This document shows positions 34,314-42,679 of a stretch of 64,000 bases of DNA, one piece after another. This DNA comes from Erwinia pyri (GTDB lineage Bacteria; Pseudomonadota; Gammaproteobacteria; Enterobacterales; Enterobacteriaceae): positions 3,286,001-3,350,000 of the forward strand of contig NZ_CP132353.1 in assembly GCF_030758455.1 (NCBI RefSeq). The letters run 5' to 3'. The notes under the pieces were generated by a model, which worked only from the letters and a program-made list of their open reading frames with translations, did not search any database and had not been told where the DNA came from. How positions within the stretch are numbered: position 1 is the stretch's first letter; the number at the start of each line of letters is the position of its first letter. The position numbers and the translations under genes were made by a program.

Positions 34314-34412
34314 CTAGTGGCCCGGCATCCAGGCCCCGCTGGCGATGAACCAAACCAGCAACGCGATGCCCGCAACGCCGACTACCGCCGGGAAGATATA
34401 GCCAATTTTCAT
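34314..34412 (-). CDS. yoaK: YoaK-like membrane microprotein
   Basis: A 32-residue single-helix protein, too short for routine gene calling. GAGGAAAGC precedes ATG 34412. It reads MKIGYIFPAVVGVAGIALL, then VWFIASGAWMPGH. It lines up without gaps with the E. coli microprotein YoaK as I recall it (MRIGIIFP at the start, WFFIGGY in the middle and a PG near the end). It follows another small membrane protein gene by 29 bases, as yoaK follows yoaJ in E. coli. The function of these proteins is unknown; stress-related membrane roles have been proposed. Confidence 0.7.
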   Translation of the reverse strand: MKIGYIFPAVVGVAGIALLVWFIASGAWMPGH

Positions 34413-34441
34413 GCTTTCCTCGTCAACCTCTCAGGGCGGGA

Positions 34442-34531
34442 TTACCAGGGATAATGGCCCCCGGTCATCACCATAAACAGAGCAAAAAAAACCACAATAA
34501 CCAGTAATGCAGGTATCAGTAAATGTTTCAC
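34442..34531 (-). CDS. Membrane microprotein in the YoaJ position
   Basis: A 29-residue protein from a GTG start at 34531 with a GGGGGTGA-type ribosome binding site. It is nearly all one hydrophobic helix (HLLIPALLVIVVFFALFMV) with a polar, aromatic end (TGGHYPW). It lies 29 bases before the YoaK-like gene, and both share strong ribosome binding sites, so I read them as a two-gene operon equivalent to yoaJK. Similarity to E. coli YoaJ itself is slight and mainly in size and the terminal tryptophan. Confidence 0.55.
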   Translation of the reverse strand: MKHLLIPALLVIVVFFALFMVMTGGHYPW

Positions 34532-34970
34532 TGTCACCCCCAGTTTCACGTTTTATTTGTTCAGCCACGTGCCGCCGGAATGCGCCCGTCGCCACAGAAA
34601 AAACGAGGTGATAATAGCACAAACGGCGCGCTGCGACCCAAAGCAGATGAGGAGTTGTTCGGTAGGGACGCAGTAGCGGGTGTCAGAAACGAGAGAGGCC
34701 GCCCATGGGCGACCTCTGTAATACTGTCCCCACCCGGCGCTTATCTCCGGCACTCTTAATGGCTTAGCTCTTGAAGGGGGCGAAGAGGAGTATCCCGCAA
34801 ACGCCAGGACCATTCTTAGCGATTATTGCTATTGTTATTATAAACAGACTAATTATTTAAGCGTTAGCACCGGGAACTCTCTAATAAACATCGGTATTAT
34901 TGCGATTTTATCATTCCGCACTTAAGCTCAATGCCACAGGTTAGGCTGAGAATGGCGCAAGGAGAGTCTT
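34532..34970. other. Intergenic region with an imperfect 24-base palindrome
   Basis: 439 bases. It should contain the promoter of the microprotein pair (minus) and of the coiled-coil gene (plus). At 34694-34717 AGAGG-x-CGCCC and GGGCG-x-CCTCT form a stem with one mismatch. Longer open frames here lack ribosome binding sites and I reject them. Confidence 0.4.
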
Positions 34971-35222
34971 ATGTCCGATGAAGAGAGAATCAAAAATTTA
35001 GAGGAAACGGTACACCGACTGCGAGTCGAAACCACGGTGCTTAAGGAGATTCTGGGGCAGCAAATTGCGCTGAATAATCTTAACTACAAGGGCAAATTTG
35101 ACGATGTTCTTGAGGCGCTGGCAAAAGAATATGCAGAGCGGGAAACGGGAGAAGTTGATAATCGCCAAATCCACGACGCTATTCGTGAGTACATCAAATA
35201 TCAGGCGCCTTCCGTAGAGTAA
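34971..35222 (+). CDS. Small coiled-coil protein of unknown function
   Basis: An 83-residue acidic protein with AAGGAG before ATG 34971. The first 35 residues show a heptad pattern (EERIKNLEETVHRLRVETTVLKEIL-like), so a coiled coil is likely. The rest is helical (FDDVLEALAKEYAERETG). No family is recognised. It has its own promoter region and precedes, head to tail in convergence, the mqo terminator. Confidence 0.6.
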   Translation: MSDEERIKNLEETVHRLRVETTVLKEILGQQIALNNLNYKGKFDDVLEALAKEYAERETGEVDNRQIHDAIREYIKYQAPSVE

Positions 35223-35228
35223 GAGAAA

Positions 35229-35269
35229 TAAAAAAAGGCCTGCGTCCGGCAGCTTGCCGAACCCAGGCC
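35229..35269 (-). terminator. Intrinsic terminator of mqo
   Basis: Minus strand GGCCTG, inner TTCGGCA / TGCCGGA stem, CAGGCC, then a run of T. A second, 28-base perfect palindrome (35282-35309) lies between it and the mqo stop. Confidence 0.7.
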
Positions 35270-35281
35270 CTGTTTATCGCT

Positions 35282-35309
35282 CTCTCTTTACTCTATAGAG
35301 TAAAGAGAG
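35282..35309. repeat. Perfect 28-base palindrome downstream of mqo
   Basis: CTCTCTTTACTCTA joined directly to TAGAGTAAAGAGAG. It has no T tail, so it is not a terminator itself; it may stabilise the mqo messenger. Confidence 0.65.
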
Positions 35310-35330
35310 GGACCTGACCATTACGCGCTA

Positions 35331-36980
35331 TTACAGCGCCATATCGTGTTGAGCAACAGGTTTTTCCTGCGCTTTGGTCTCAGTCTTCACCGGCTTGCCA
35401 GCCTGCATCTCAATAACCGGCGGTTTGGTCAACTGCAGCGCAGCGGCGGTCTCATCCCAGACCTTCTGCGTCAGCGCCACGTTTCCGTTCAGCGTCTGGC
35501 CATAGCTTGGAACAATAGTGCGGATCTTGCTCTGCCACTCAGGAGAATTGAACTGCTCCGGGAAGAGTTTTTTCATCACGTTGATAGAGATAGGTGCCGC
35601 AGTAGAAGCCCCTGGTGAAGCGCCAAGCAGCGCCGCCAGCGTTTTCTGCTGGTCGGTGACAATCTCGGTGCCCAACTTCAACACGCCACCCTTGTCCGCA
35701 TCTTTTTTGATGATCTGTACTCGCTGACCAGCCTGAATCAGTTTCCAGTCCTCTTTACGGGCTGAAGGGTAGTACTCTTTCAGCGCGGCAAAGCGGTCAT
35801 CATCGCTCAACATAACCTGACCGATCAGATATTTCACCAGGTCGAAGTTGTCCAGCCCCACATCAGTCATTGGGATAACGTTTTTGGTGGTGGTTGTGCT
35901 CAGCAGATCCAGGAAAGAACCCTGCTTCAGGAACTTGGTAGAGAAGGTAGCGAACGGCCCAAACAGCACCACACGCTTGCCATCCAGGAAGCGTGCATCC
36001 AGATGGGGAACGGACATCGGCGGTGCGCCGACGGAAGCCTGGCCGTAAACTTTCTCCGCATGCAGACGGGTAATTTCCGGGTTTTCAGTCACCAGGAACG
36101 AACCGCCAACCGGGAAGCCGGCATAGTTATCCGCTTCCGGAATACCGGTTTTCTGCAGCAGCTTCAGCGCCCCGCCGCCTGCGCCGATAAAGACATATTT
36201 CGCATCGACCGCGTGAGTTTCACCGCTTTTTACGTCTTTAACCGTGACGTGCCAGGAGTTATCAGCGTTACGGGCGAAGTCAGTGGCTTCGGTGGAAGTT
36301 TCGAGCGTGAAGTTATCATTTTTCTTCAGGCTGCCAATCAGCTGACGGGTAATTTCACCGTAGTTAACGTCGGTGCCTGCTGCCGTCCAGGTAGCGGCTA
36401 CTTTCTGCTGCGGATCGCGACCTTCAATAATCAGCGGCGCCCACTTTTTAATCTGGTTCTGATCGGTAGAGAATTGCATTCCCTGGAACAGGGTGGTTTC
36501 CTGCAGCGCTTTATAACGTCTGGTCAGGAAATCCACATTCTTATCGCCCCAGACAAAACTCATGTGCGGCGTGGAGTTGATAAATGAGTGAGGGTTTTGC
36601 AGCACGCCGCGCTGAACCTGGCTGGTCCAGAACTGACGGGAGATCATAAACGCTTCGTTGATTTCCAGCGCTTTGCTGTAGTCAATAGAGCCATCCGGGC
36701 GCTCAGGCGTGTAGTTTAACTCCATGTTCGCAGAGTGGCCTGTTCCGGCATTGTTCCAGCCGTTAGAGGACTCCAGCGCGACGCCATCAAGTTTTTCAAC
36801 CATCACCTGTTTCCACTCTGGCTGAAGCTCTTCCAGCAGCGTGCCGAGCGAGGCGCTCATGATACCGCCGCCAATCAGCAGCACATCAGTTTTTTCAGCA
36901 GGCGCTTCAGCCTGAACGTTGGCGCAGACCAGCAGGGCCAGAAGAGAGACTACGGGAAGGGCTTTTTTTGTCTGTGACAT
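35331..36980 (-). CDS. mqo: Malate:quinone oxidoreductase
   Basis: A 549-residue FAD enzyme. The dinucleotide fold is [18 protein letters not shown] near residue 31, then [22 protein letters not shown], and a C-terminal [12 protein letters not shown] segment; all are Mqo hallmarks. It oxidises malate to oxaloacetate and reduces quinone at the inner membrane. The N-terminus is signal-like ([18 protein letters not shown]), so anchoring or export is possible, as in Mqo of related enterobacteria. It is monocistronic. The leader holds an inverted repeat at 37000-37027. Confidence 0.95.
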   Translation of the reverse strand: MSQTKKALPVVSLLALLVCANVQAEAPAEKTDVLLIGGGIMSASLGTLLEELQPEWKQVMVEKLDGVALESSNGWNNAGTGHSANMELNYTPERPDGSIDYSKALEINEAFMISRQFWTSQVQRGVLQNPHSFINSTPHMSFVWGDKNVDFLTRRYKALQETTLFQGMQFSTDQNQIKKWAPLIIEGRDPQQKVAATWTAAGTDVNYGEITRQLIGSLKKNDNFTLETSTEATDFARNADNSWHVTVKDVKSGETHAVDAKYVFIGAGGGALKLLQKTGIPEADNYAGFPVGGSFLVTENPEITRLHAEKVYGQASVGAPPMSVPHLDARFLDGKRVVLFGPFATFSTKFLKQGSFLDLLSTTTTKNVIPMTDVGLDNFDLVKYLIGQVMLSDDDRFAALKEYYPSARKEDWKLIQAGQRVQIIKKDADKGGVLKLGTEIVTDQQKTLAALLGASPGASTAAPISINVMKKLFPEQFNSPEWQSKIRTIVPSYGQTLNGNVALTQKVWDETAAALQLTKPPVIEMQAGKPVKTETKAQEKPVAQHDMAL

Positions 36981-37367
36981 TTTGGCAACTTACTTAAGCA
37001 ATAAATGAAAAAAATTAGTCATTTATTTTAACCAAATCATTAACAAATCACAGACGCATTTAGTTACAGATATATTTCTTTAGTTACTTTAATGAAATTA
37101 CAAATAAAAACAGTGACTTAAATTATTTACCCACTTCTCCCCTGCCATTTGAGATAAGTAAATGCCTGCTCTTAAAATGTGAGTGAAATAAAAGCGTCTT
37201 TTGCAGGGTTATATATCTTTTTAACCGTGTAAACATTCAGCCACCATTCAGCACCAGCTTTCAGAGAGCGTCCCGGGCAGCAACCGGCGGCTTGTCAGCG
37301 CCGGAAGAGAGAGGAAAGGCGATCCAGATGCCTCAGGGCGACCCCGGATATTTTTTGCGCAGTAAAG
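36981..37367. promoter_or_regulatory. mqo upstream region with an inverted repeat
   Basis: 387 bases, AT-rich near mqo. AATAAATGA, ten bases, TCATTTATT (37000-37027) lies about 20 bases before the mqo start, either an operator or a leader hairpin. The rest shows nothing I can name. Confidence 0.45.
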
Positions 37368-37496
37368 CTAGCGGCACTGGCCGGTCACGCTGTCGGTGCC
37401 GTTGGGGCAGACGTCGCCAGAGGGCAGTAAGGTGACTAAACCCGATGCGCAGCCTGACAGGATCAGACAGGTGAACAACATCATGATGATTTTCAT
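37368..37496 (-). CDS. Small lipoprotein (42 residues), unknown function
   Basis: Found by reading the minus strand; ATG 37496 with AAGGT at the right distance. It has a hydrophobic signal (KIIMMLFTCLI) and a lipobox LSGC, giving a mature lipoprotein of only 27 residues that contains two more cysteines (DVCPNG and GQCR-end), so a small disulphide loop is likely. Very small lipoproteins of this kind include entericidin-like and lysis-protein-like peptides, but I see no clear homology. No toxin or antitoxin partner is visible. Confidence 0.6.
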   Translation of the reverse strand: MKIIMMLFTCLILSGCASGLVTLLPSGDVCPNGTDSVTGQCR

Positions 37497-37798
37497 AAAT
37501 ACCTTTTTAAAAACGGAGTTCTGAGGGGCTGGTCAGCGTGCTGGCAAGGTGCATCTTTGCCTGACACCGGCCTTTTTAGCCCACCAGACATTTATAAGGG
37601 GGTTTTGCCAGAAGATCCTTATTTATTGCATTAATCCGCCCTGTTTAAACGCTTGTGGTCAATAAGAGACCAAAAAACCCTGGTTTGTGAAGGCGATCAC
37701 GCTCGTATTGTTATTGCTTTGTTAAAGTCAGCCCAGGTTACGAATGAAAGTTAATATATTTCGTTCGAAACATAGTTACTCAACCTGGAGGTGTGGTT
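37497..37798. other. Intergenic region upstream of ybiU-like gene
   Basis: 302 bases holding the divergent promoters of the small lipoprotein and the DUF1479 gene. I see no clear operator; the ribosome binding site TGGAGG is at 37786-37791. Confidence 0.4.
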
Positions 37799-39064
37799 AT
37801 GGACGGTACATTTACTTCCGCGAAGCTGCCTGCGGATCACAAGGCGAATATTCGCCTGATGAAGCAGCAGCTGCGTGAGCAGATCGGTGATGTCGAAGGG
37901 CTGTTTGAGCAGGTTAAAGCCAAAGTTTTGCGGGCTATTGCTGACGCCAAAGCTGAGGAGGCAGAAACGGGAACCGCCTGGCCGGTGGTTAACTGGAGTG
38001 ATATTGCCAGTAAAAAGGTCTCAGCAGAGCAAATTGCCGCCATTCATCGCCGTGGCTGTTTAGTGGTGCGGCAAAACTTTGACCGGCAACAGGCGCTTAA
38101 CTGGGATCGGTCAATGCTGGACTATCTGGATCTGAATGACTTTGACCGCCAGTATCGCGGGCCGGGTGACGCCTTTTTTGGCAGCCTTCAGGCTTCCAGA
38201 CCGGAAATCTTCCCCATTTACTGGTCAGCAGCGCAGATGGAAGCACGGCAGAGTGAAAAGATGGCTGCTACCCAATCTTTTCTGAACAGGCTGTGGAAGT
38301 TTGAAGCTGGCGGCATTCGCTGGTTTGACCCCGATATTAATATCCTTTATCCGGACCGCATTCGCCGCCGCCCGCCGGGAACCACCTCATCAGGGCTGGG
38401 TGCACATACCGATTCCGGCGCGCTTGAGCGCTGGCTTTTACCAGCTTATCAGAAAGTCTTTCGTAAAATTTTCACTAATCAGTTCGATGATTACGATCCC
38501 TGGGACGCTTCTTACCGCCCTGACGTTAACGAATATGATGTGGATAACACCACTAAATGCTCGGCGTTCAGAACTTTTCAGGGCTGGACAGCGCTTTCCG
38601 ATATGCAGAGTGGTCAGGGCCTGCTGCACGTTCTCCCCGTACCGGAAGCGATGGCCTGGATCCTGTTGCGCCCCTTACTGAATGACGTACCGGAAGATGA
38701 GCTTTGTGGCGTAGAGCCGGGCAAAGTTTTGCCGATTTCAGAAAAGTGGCACCCTGAATTAATGGCCGGATTATGTTCAATCCCCTCTCTTCAGGCGGGT
38801 GACTCCGTTTGGTGGCACTGTGATGTCATCCATTCGGTCGCGCCGGTGAAAGATCAGCAAGGGTGGGGAAATGTGATGTATATCCCTGCGGCTCCGCTTT
38901 GCCCTAAAAATGTCGCTTACGCAGAGAAGGTTGCACAGGCTTTTGCAGAGGGACTCTCTCCTGGCGATTTCCCTCGTGAAAATTATGAGCAGGCGTGGCA
39001 AAACCGCTTTATGCCCGCTGACCTCAATGCTATTGGCCGCAAAAGCTTAGGGCTGGAAGGTTAG
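37799..39064 (+). CDS. ybiU: DUF1479 family protein (YbiU), 2-oxoglutarate/Fe(II) oxygenase-like
   Basis: A 421-residue protein, the length of E. coli YbiU. ATG 37799 is placed seven bases after GGAGG; an upstream GTG is closer. Family segments include GCLVVRQNFDRQQALNWD, GAHTDSGALERWL with an HxD pair that may bind iron, QSGQGLLHVLPVPEAMAW, and DSVWWHCDVIHSVAPV with a second histidine. The HxD...H pattern and DUF1479 belong to the cupin-fold oxygenase clan. The substrate is unknown. A YciT-like regulator follows on the same strand after 148 bases. Confidence 0.88.
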   Translation: MDGTFTSAKLPADHKANIRLMKQQLREQIGDVEGLFEQVKAKVLRAIADAKAEEAETGTAWPVVNWSDIASKKVSAEQIAAIHRRGCLVVRQNFDRQQALNWDRSMLDYLDLNDFDRQYRGPGDAFFGSLQASRPEIFPIYWSAAQMEARQSEKMAATQSFLNRLWKFEAGGIRWFDPDINILYPDRIRRRPPGTTSSGLGAHTDSGALERWLLPAYQKVFRKIFTNQFDDYDPWDASYRPDVNEYDVDNTTKCSAFRTFQGWTALSDMQSGQGLLHVLPVPEAMAWILLRPLLNDVPEDELCGVEPGKVLPISEKWHPELMAGLCSIPSLQAGDSVWWHCDVIHSVAPVKDQQGWGNVMYIPAAPLCPKNVAYAEKVAQAFAEGLSPGDFPRENYEQAWQNRFMPADLNAIGRKSLGLEG

Positions 39065-39212
39065 CAGGCATCGCCCGACGCAGTAGATCCCGGTCGGGCA
39101 AGCTGCCAGAGGAGCGGGTTTTCCCGTATGCACAACGTTGGCAGGCAAACTGCCAGCGCATCAGGTTCTCTGATAAACTGAGCAGGTTATTCTTACAGGT
39201 CTTATTGCCGCA

Positions 39213-39974
39213 ATGATGAACAGTCGCCATGAAAAGATAATTCAGCTGGTTAACGAAAGAGGCAGCGTCAGCGTCAGTGAACTCTCTCAGCTTACGGGCG
39301 TGTCCGAAGTTACCGTCCGGCAGGATCTCAATACCCTGGAGCGCGGTGATTTTTTACGGCGCGTGCATGGCTCCGCTGTTGCCCCTGAGAGTGAAGATGT
39401 CAATTTCCGGATGCGCACCCGCTACAAAATCAAGCAGGCATTAGCCGACTATGCGGCTTCGCTTATTAGCGAGGGCGAAGCGCTCTTTATTGAAGGCGGC
39501 AGCACTAATGCCCTTCTCGCCCGCACGCTTGCCTCCCGCAAAGATTTAACCATTATCACCGTCAGTCACGCTATCGCCCATCTGCTACGCGACTCAGAGT
39601 GCGAAGTGATTATTCTGGGCGGCCAGTATCAAAAGAGCAGCGAATCTGTGGTAGGGCCGCTGACGCGTTATTGCCTGCAGCAGCTCAATTTTCATAAGGC
39701 ATTTATCGGCGTGGATGGCTGGCATAAAGAGACCGGGTTTACCGGACGCAACATGCTGCGCTGTGATGTGGTGAATGCCGTGATGGCAAAAAGTACGCAC
39801 ACTATTGCCCTGACCGACTCCTCAAAATTTGGTGTGATCCACGCTTATCCCCTTTCACCGGAACAGAGATTCGATCAGGTGATCACCGACGAGGGATTGC
39901 CAGCAGCGATCCGGGAAGAGCTGAAGCTTGAAAACATACCTCTGACGCTGGTTCCGCTCAACGAGCAGCAGTAA
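39213..39974 (+). CDS. yciT: DeoR-family regulator YciT
   Basis: A 253-residue DeoR/GlpR-type regulator. The helix-turn-helix is SVSELSQLTGVSEVTVRQDLNTLE (residues about 20-43) followed by RRVHGSAV. The sugar-phosphate sensor domain contains LFIEGGSTNALLARTL, VIILGGQYQKSSESVVGPLTR, FIGVDGWHKETGFTGRNMLR and LTDSSKFG. These blocks match E. coli YciT closely, a regulator connected with osmotic response. A tandem ATG start is present; I keep the first. Whether it controls the upstream ybiU-like gene is not known. Confidence 0.85.
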   Translation: MMNSRHEKIIQLVNERGSVSVSELSQLTGVSEVTVRQDLNTLERGDFLRRVHGSAVAPESEDVNFRMRTRYKIKQALADYAASLISEGEALFIEGGSTNALLARTLASRKDLTIITVSHAIAHLLRDSECEVIILGGQYQKSSESVVGPLTRYCLQQLNFHKAFIGVDGWHKETGFTGRNMLRCDVVNAVMAKSTHTIALTDSSKFGVIHAYPLSPEQRFDQVITDEGLPAAIREELKLENIPLTLVPLNEQQ

Positions 39975-40093
39975 GCCTGTTTGAGAAAAGAGAGACTTTT
40001 AAAAGAAGACGCACAAGAGGTAACAGGCGCAGTGGACGACTTCGTTCACAACGCTATGTGGCAGGAAACTTGTTACGGTGGATTTATTGTTGA

Positions 40094-40348
40094 TCAGTGA
40101 AGCGTGTTATCGCCCCCCTGCTTTTTCTTCACTTCAGGCTGTCTGTTAATTAACGTGCTGTTTTTACGCACTTCCCGGACTGCCTCAAGGCACGCCTTAC
40201 GTCTGGTATTATCAGATTCACTCGCCGCCATCTGCATCAATTGCCTGATCAGGCTTTCATTACTCAGGGGACGCTGATCGGCGAAAAGGGCAATCACTGC
40301 CTCGCCCAGTACGACATCCCTGAGCTGTCGGATCTCGTCATTACTCAT
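40094..40348 (-). CDS. YmgB/AriR-family connector protein (copy 1)
   Basis: An 84-residue helical protein. The core, LGEAVIALFADQRPLSNESLIRQL, then TRRKACLEAVREV, follows the YmgB/AriR/YcgZ pattern (LGQAVTNLM...NNKAIILSL...VIRKTLEIV in YmgB). In E. coli these small dimers act with the Rcs phosphorelay and biofilm/acid resistance and are repressed by BluR. A second copy lies 130 bases upstream in the same direction. The C-terminal tail is basic and polar. Confidence 0.75.
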   Translation of the reverse strand: MSNDEIRQLRDVVLGEAVIALFADQRPLSNESLIRQLMQMAASESDNTRRKACLEAVREVRKNSTLINRQPEVKKKQGGDNTLH

Positions 40349-40408
40349 AAAACTGTCTCAGGATAAAAATATAAAATACCCTCAGGTCGGGGTCTTATTC
40401 AGGTGTTT

Positions 40409-40466
40409 ATCAATTTCCTGCTGTCGATTCATGCTGTACAGACCTGCCTGTCAGCAGGAAATTGAT
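40409..40466. repeat. 15-bp perfect inverted repeat between the two YmgB-like genes
   Basis: ATCAATTTCCTGCTG at 40409-40423 and its exact complement at 40452-40466, with a 28-base loop that contains CTGTACAG. There is no T run, so it is not a normal terminator. It may be a processing or attenuation hairpin in the shared transcript. Confidence 0.65.
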
Positions 40467-40478
40467 CGCCTGGCCAGA

Positions 40479-40730
40479 TTACTTTTCCCGGCCAAACAGC
40501 AGGCTGATCAGTTCCTTGTGGTGTTTTTCCTGATCGGGGGTCGTCGATTCCGATAAACGCGCCAGTAATTTGGTGCAGATTGAAGGCCTGTTTACCGCCA
40601 TTCCTCCCTGAAGAATCTCCATCACCACCTGGCCCAGCGTTTGCTCAAGAGAAGCGTATTCCCCCTCATTCACGCTGAAATCGTTAGCTGAATCAGAGCT
40701 GAGTTCCGCGTTAAACCTGTTGTGATGCAT
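40479..40730 (-). CDS. YmgB/AriR-family connector protein (copy 2)
   Basis: An 83-residue protein with a polar N-terminal extension (FNAELSSDSANDF) and the same core: LEQTLGQVVMEILQGGMAVNRPSICTKLLARL, then KHHKELISLLFG. The LGQVV helix, a short loop with N-x-x-S-I, and a second helix match YmgB. It is the first gene of the pair, and the intergenic region above it carries two TGTACA sites in opposite A/T flanks. Biofilm or acid-stress signalling is inferred from the family. Confidence 0.75.
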   Translation of the reverse strand: MHHNRFNAELSSDSANDFSVNEGEYASLEQTLGQVVMEILQGGMAVNRPSICTKLLARLSESTTPDQEKHHKELISLLFGREK

Positions 40731-40783
40731 GACCGGATCCTTTTTATCAGATTAATTAACATTTAAAAGGAATAGGAATTTTT

Positions 40784-40808
40784 TGTACAGCTTCCAAAAA
40801 CCTGTACA
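40784..40808. promoter_or_regulatory. Paired TGTACA operator, MlrA/BluR-like
   Basis: TTTTTTGTACAG, eleven bases, CTGTACAAAA: two TGTACA cores 13 bases apart with A/T flanks pointing outward. The arrangement resembles the MlrA site at the csgD promoter and sites of related cofactor- or light-sensing MerR proteins. It lies 53 bases before the YmgB copy 2 start and 118 bases before the PncC-like gene. Confidence 0.6.
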
Positions 40809-40925
40809 AAATATTAAAAAATATTGCTGAAATTTTAGCATTTAGTGCTGTCTGGTTACCATTTTGTTACTTTTTAGACCTAGCTTTAGATCAGGCTTAT
40901 TTTAGCTCTTACATAAGGAGTCGCA

Positions 40926-41432
40926 GTGGACACTGAACTGAAACAAGCAGCAGAAAAAGCAGGTGAACTCCTGCTTAAAGCAGAGTGCAAAGTCGCTACC
41001 GCAGAATCCTGCACCGCAGGATTAGTGGGCATGTCTCTGGGTGGCGCCGCGAACAGCGGCGAGTATTTCACCAGCGGTTTTATTACTTATACCGATCACG
41101 CCAAACAGAAGTTACTGGGCGTTAATGCAGAGACGCTGGCCATTCACACCGCCGTCAGCGAAGCGGTGGTCAGAGAGATGGTTAAAGGGGCTGTAGCGGT
41201 TTCCGGCGAAGCGGTCAGCCTGGCGGTTAGTGGCTACGCCGGACCGGAGGGCGGAGAGGATGGGACGCCAGCAGGCACGATCTGGTTCGCCTGGCACCTC
41301 CCCAGTGAACAGGTCCACGCTGAGGTGCGCCATTTTGACGGTGACCCGGAAAAAGTGGTCAAAGAAGCCGCCCTTTTCTCTCTGCAGAGGCTCACTACCC
41401 TGCTCTCCGAAGATTCTTCTTTAGCGCAGTAA
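40926..41432 (+). CDS. PncC/CinA C-terminal family nicotinamide-nucleotide amidase paralogue
   Basis: A 168-residue protein starting with GTG 40926 after TAAGGAG. It is a stand-alone CinA C-terminal domain: ATAESCTAGLVGMSLGGAANSGEYFTSGFITY-type N-terminal half (residues about 24-60, serine nucleophile in ESCTAG), AVSEAVVREMVKGA, and AVSGYAGPEGG with GTIWFAWH. PncC deamidates NMN to nicotinate mononucleotide in pyridine nucleotide recycling. The sequence is more like the E. coli paralogue YdeJ in divergence, so activity is uncertain. It shares its promoter region with the YmgB pair. Confidence 0.82.
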   Translation: MDTELKQAAEKAGELLLKAECKVATAESCTAGLVGMSLGGAANSGEYFTSGFITYTDHAKQKLLGVNAETLAIHTAVSEAVVREMVKGAVAVSGEAVSLAVSGYAGPEGGEDGTPAGTIWFAWHLPSEQVHAEVRHFDGDPEKVVKEAALFSLQRLTTLLSEDSSLAQ

Positions 41433-41571
41433 CACGCCATGCAGTAGCGCTATTTCATCTTCCCTTTTCTGCAACCTACAGAGGTTCAGGGAGGGGAGAA
41501 GAGATTTGCACAATTCTGAAACTCTTTTCTATGCTTTATAAACCAAACAAGCCGCACAGAAGGAGTAAACG

Positions 41572-42480
41572 ATGAGCAGCAAGAATGGCATCCCCGCCTC
41601 ACTGAACCAAACCGATGCAGATCGTTTCCCTGCACCGCCGTTTGAACGTCAAAAACAGCCTTTCCCGGGCCTTGCCTGTAAACTGGTGCCGCGTCCCGAT
41701 CACGGCGAAACCTCTTATAAGGGAAGCGATCGCCTTGCGGGTCGAAAAGCGCTGATTACCGGGGGAGATTCGGGTATTGGCCGCGCAGCGGCTATTGCTT
41801 ACGCCCGGGAAGGGGCGGACGTCGCTATAAATTATCTGCCTGCGGAAGAAGAAGACGCCCGCGAAGTCATTGAACTTATTCGCGCAGCCGGGCGCAAAGC
41901 GGTGGCTATTCCCGGTGATATCAGGGACGAAGCCTTTTGCCAGCAGCTGGTCAAACAGGCCACAACGGAATTAGGCGGCCTTGATATTCTGGTGAACAAT
42001 GCGGGTCGTCAGCAGTTCCGGGAGTCGATCCGCGATCTGACCACCGAAGATTTCGACGCCACCTTTAAAACCAACGTCTATGCCATGTTCTGGATAACCA
42101 AAGCGGCGCTGGACTATCTGCCGCGCGGGGCCTCGATTATCAATACCTCCTCCGTGCAGGCTTATCAGCCAAGCGACACTCTGCTGGACTATGCTCAGAC
42201 CAAAGCAGCGATTGCAGCCTTCACCAAATCTCTGGCCAAACAGCTTGGTCCGGAGGGCATCCGGGTAAATGCGGTAGCACCGGGACCTTACTGGACGGTA
42301 CTGCAAGCCTGCGGCGGACAGCCACAAGAGAAACTTGAGCAGTTTGGCGGCTCCGCGCCGCTGGGCCGTCCGGGTCAACCGGCAGAAATTGCGCCGCTCT
42401 ATGTCACGCTGGCCTCGACGGAAAGCAGCTACAGCTCCGGCCAGGTCTGGTGTTCCGATGGCGGAACCGGCACGCTTTAA
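41572..42480 (+). CDS. YghA-like NAD(P)-dependent SDR oxidoreductase
   Basis: A 302-residue extended SDR. After an N-terminal [29 protein letters not shown] lead typical of YghA and the general-stress SDR group, the cofactor motif is TGGDSGIG (about residue 63), then NNAGRQ, a catalytic NTSSVQAY and the Y-x-x-TK motif in [10 protein letters not shown]. The C-terminus has [14 protein letters not shown]. YghA relatives reduce aldehydes and belong to stress regulons. AAGGAG precedes the start. A zinc alcohol dehydrogenase follows 199 bases on, same strand. Confidence 0.85.
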   Translation: MSSKNGIPASLNQTDADRFPAPPFERQKQPFPGLACKLVPRPDHGETSYKGSDRLAGRKALITGGDSGIGRAAAIAYAREGADVAINYLPAEEEDAREVIELIRAAGRKAVAIPGDIRDEAFCQQLVKQATTELGGLDILVNNAGRQQFRESIRDLTTEDFDATFKTNVYAMFWITKAALDYLPRGASIINTSSVQAYQPSDTLLDYAQTKAAIAAFTKSLAKQLGPEGIRVNAVAPGPYWTVLQACGGQPQEKLEQFGGSAPLGRPGQPAEIAPLYVTLASTESSYSSGQVWCSDGGTGTL

Positions 42481-42679
42481 TCACGCCCTTTCTGCGGCTC
42501 TCTTCGGGGAGCCTCAGGTGTAGCCGTAACGGTTACCTCTCCTTCCCCGCTGTTGTTTTTTGGGCAGGTGGTTGCTGGCAGTCACCTCCCGTGAGTGCCT
42601 CCCTCCTCTCTGCCGGAAGGTTTTGTTTGCCACAGGAAGCCACTCTGCATGGTTTCCCCCTTACTCTGGAGCACACCTA

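Noticed and set aside
34523..34813. Overlapping open frames of 78-86 codons around the YoaJ/YoaK-like genes
   Set aside because: They lack ribosome binding sites and are other-frame shadows of the microprotein genes or intergenic sequence.
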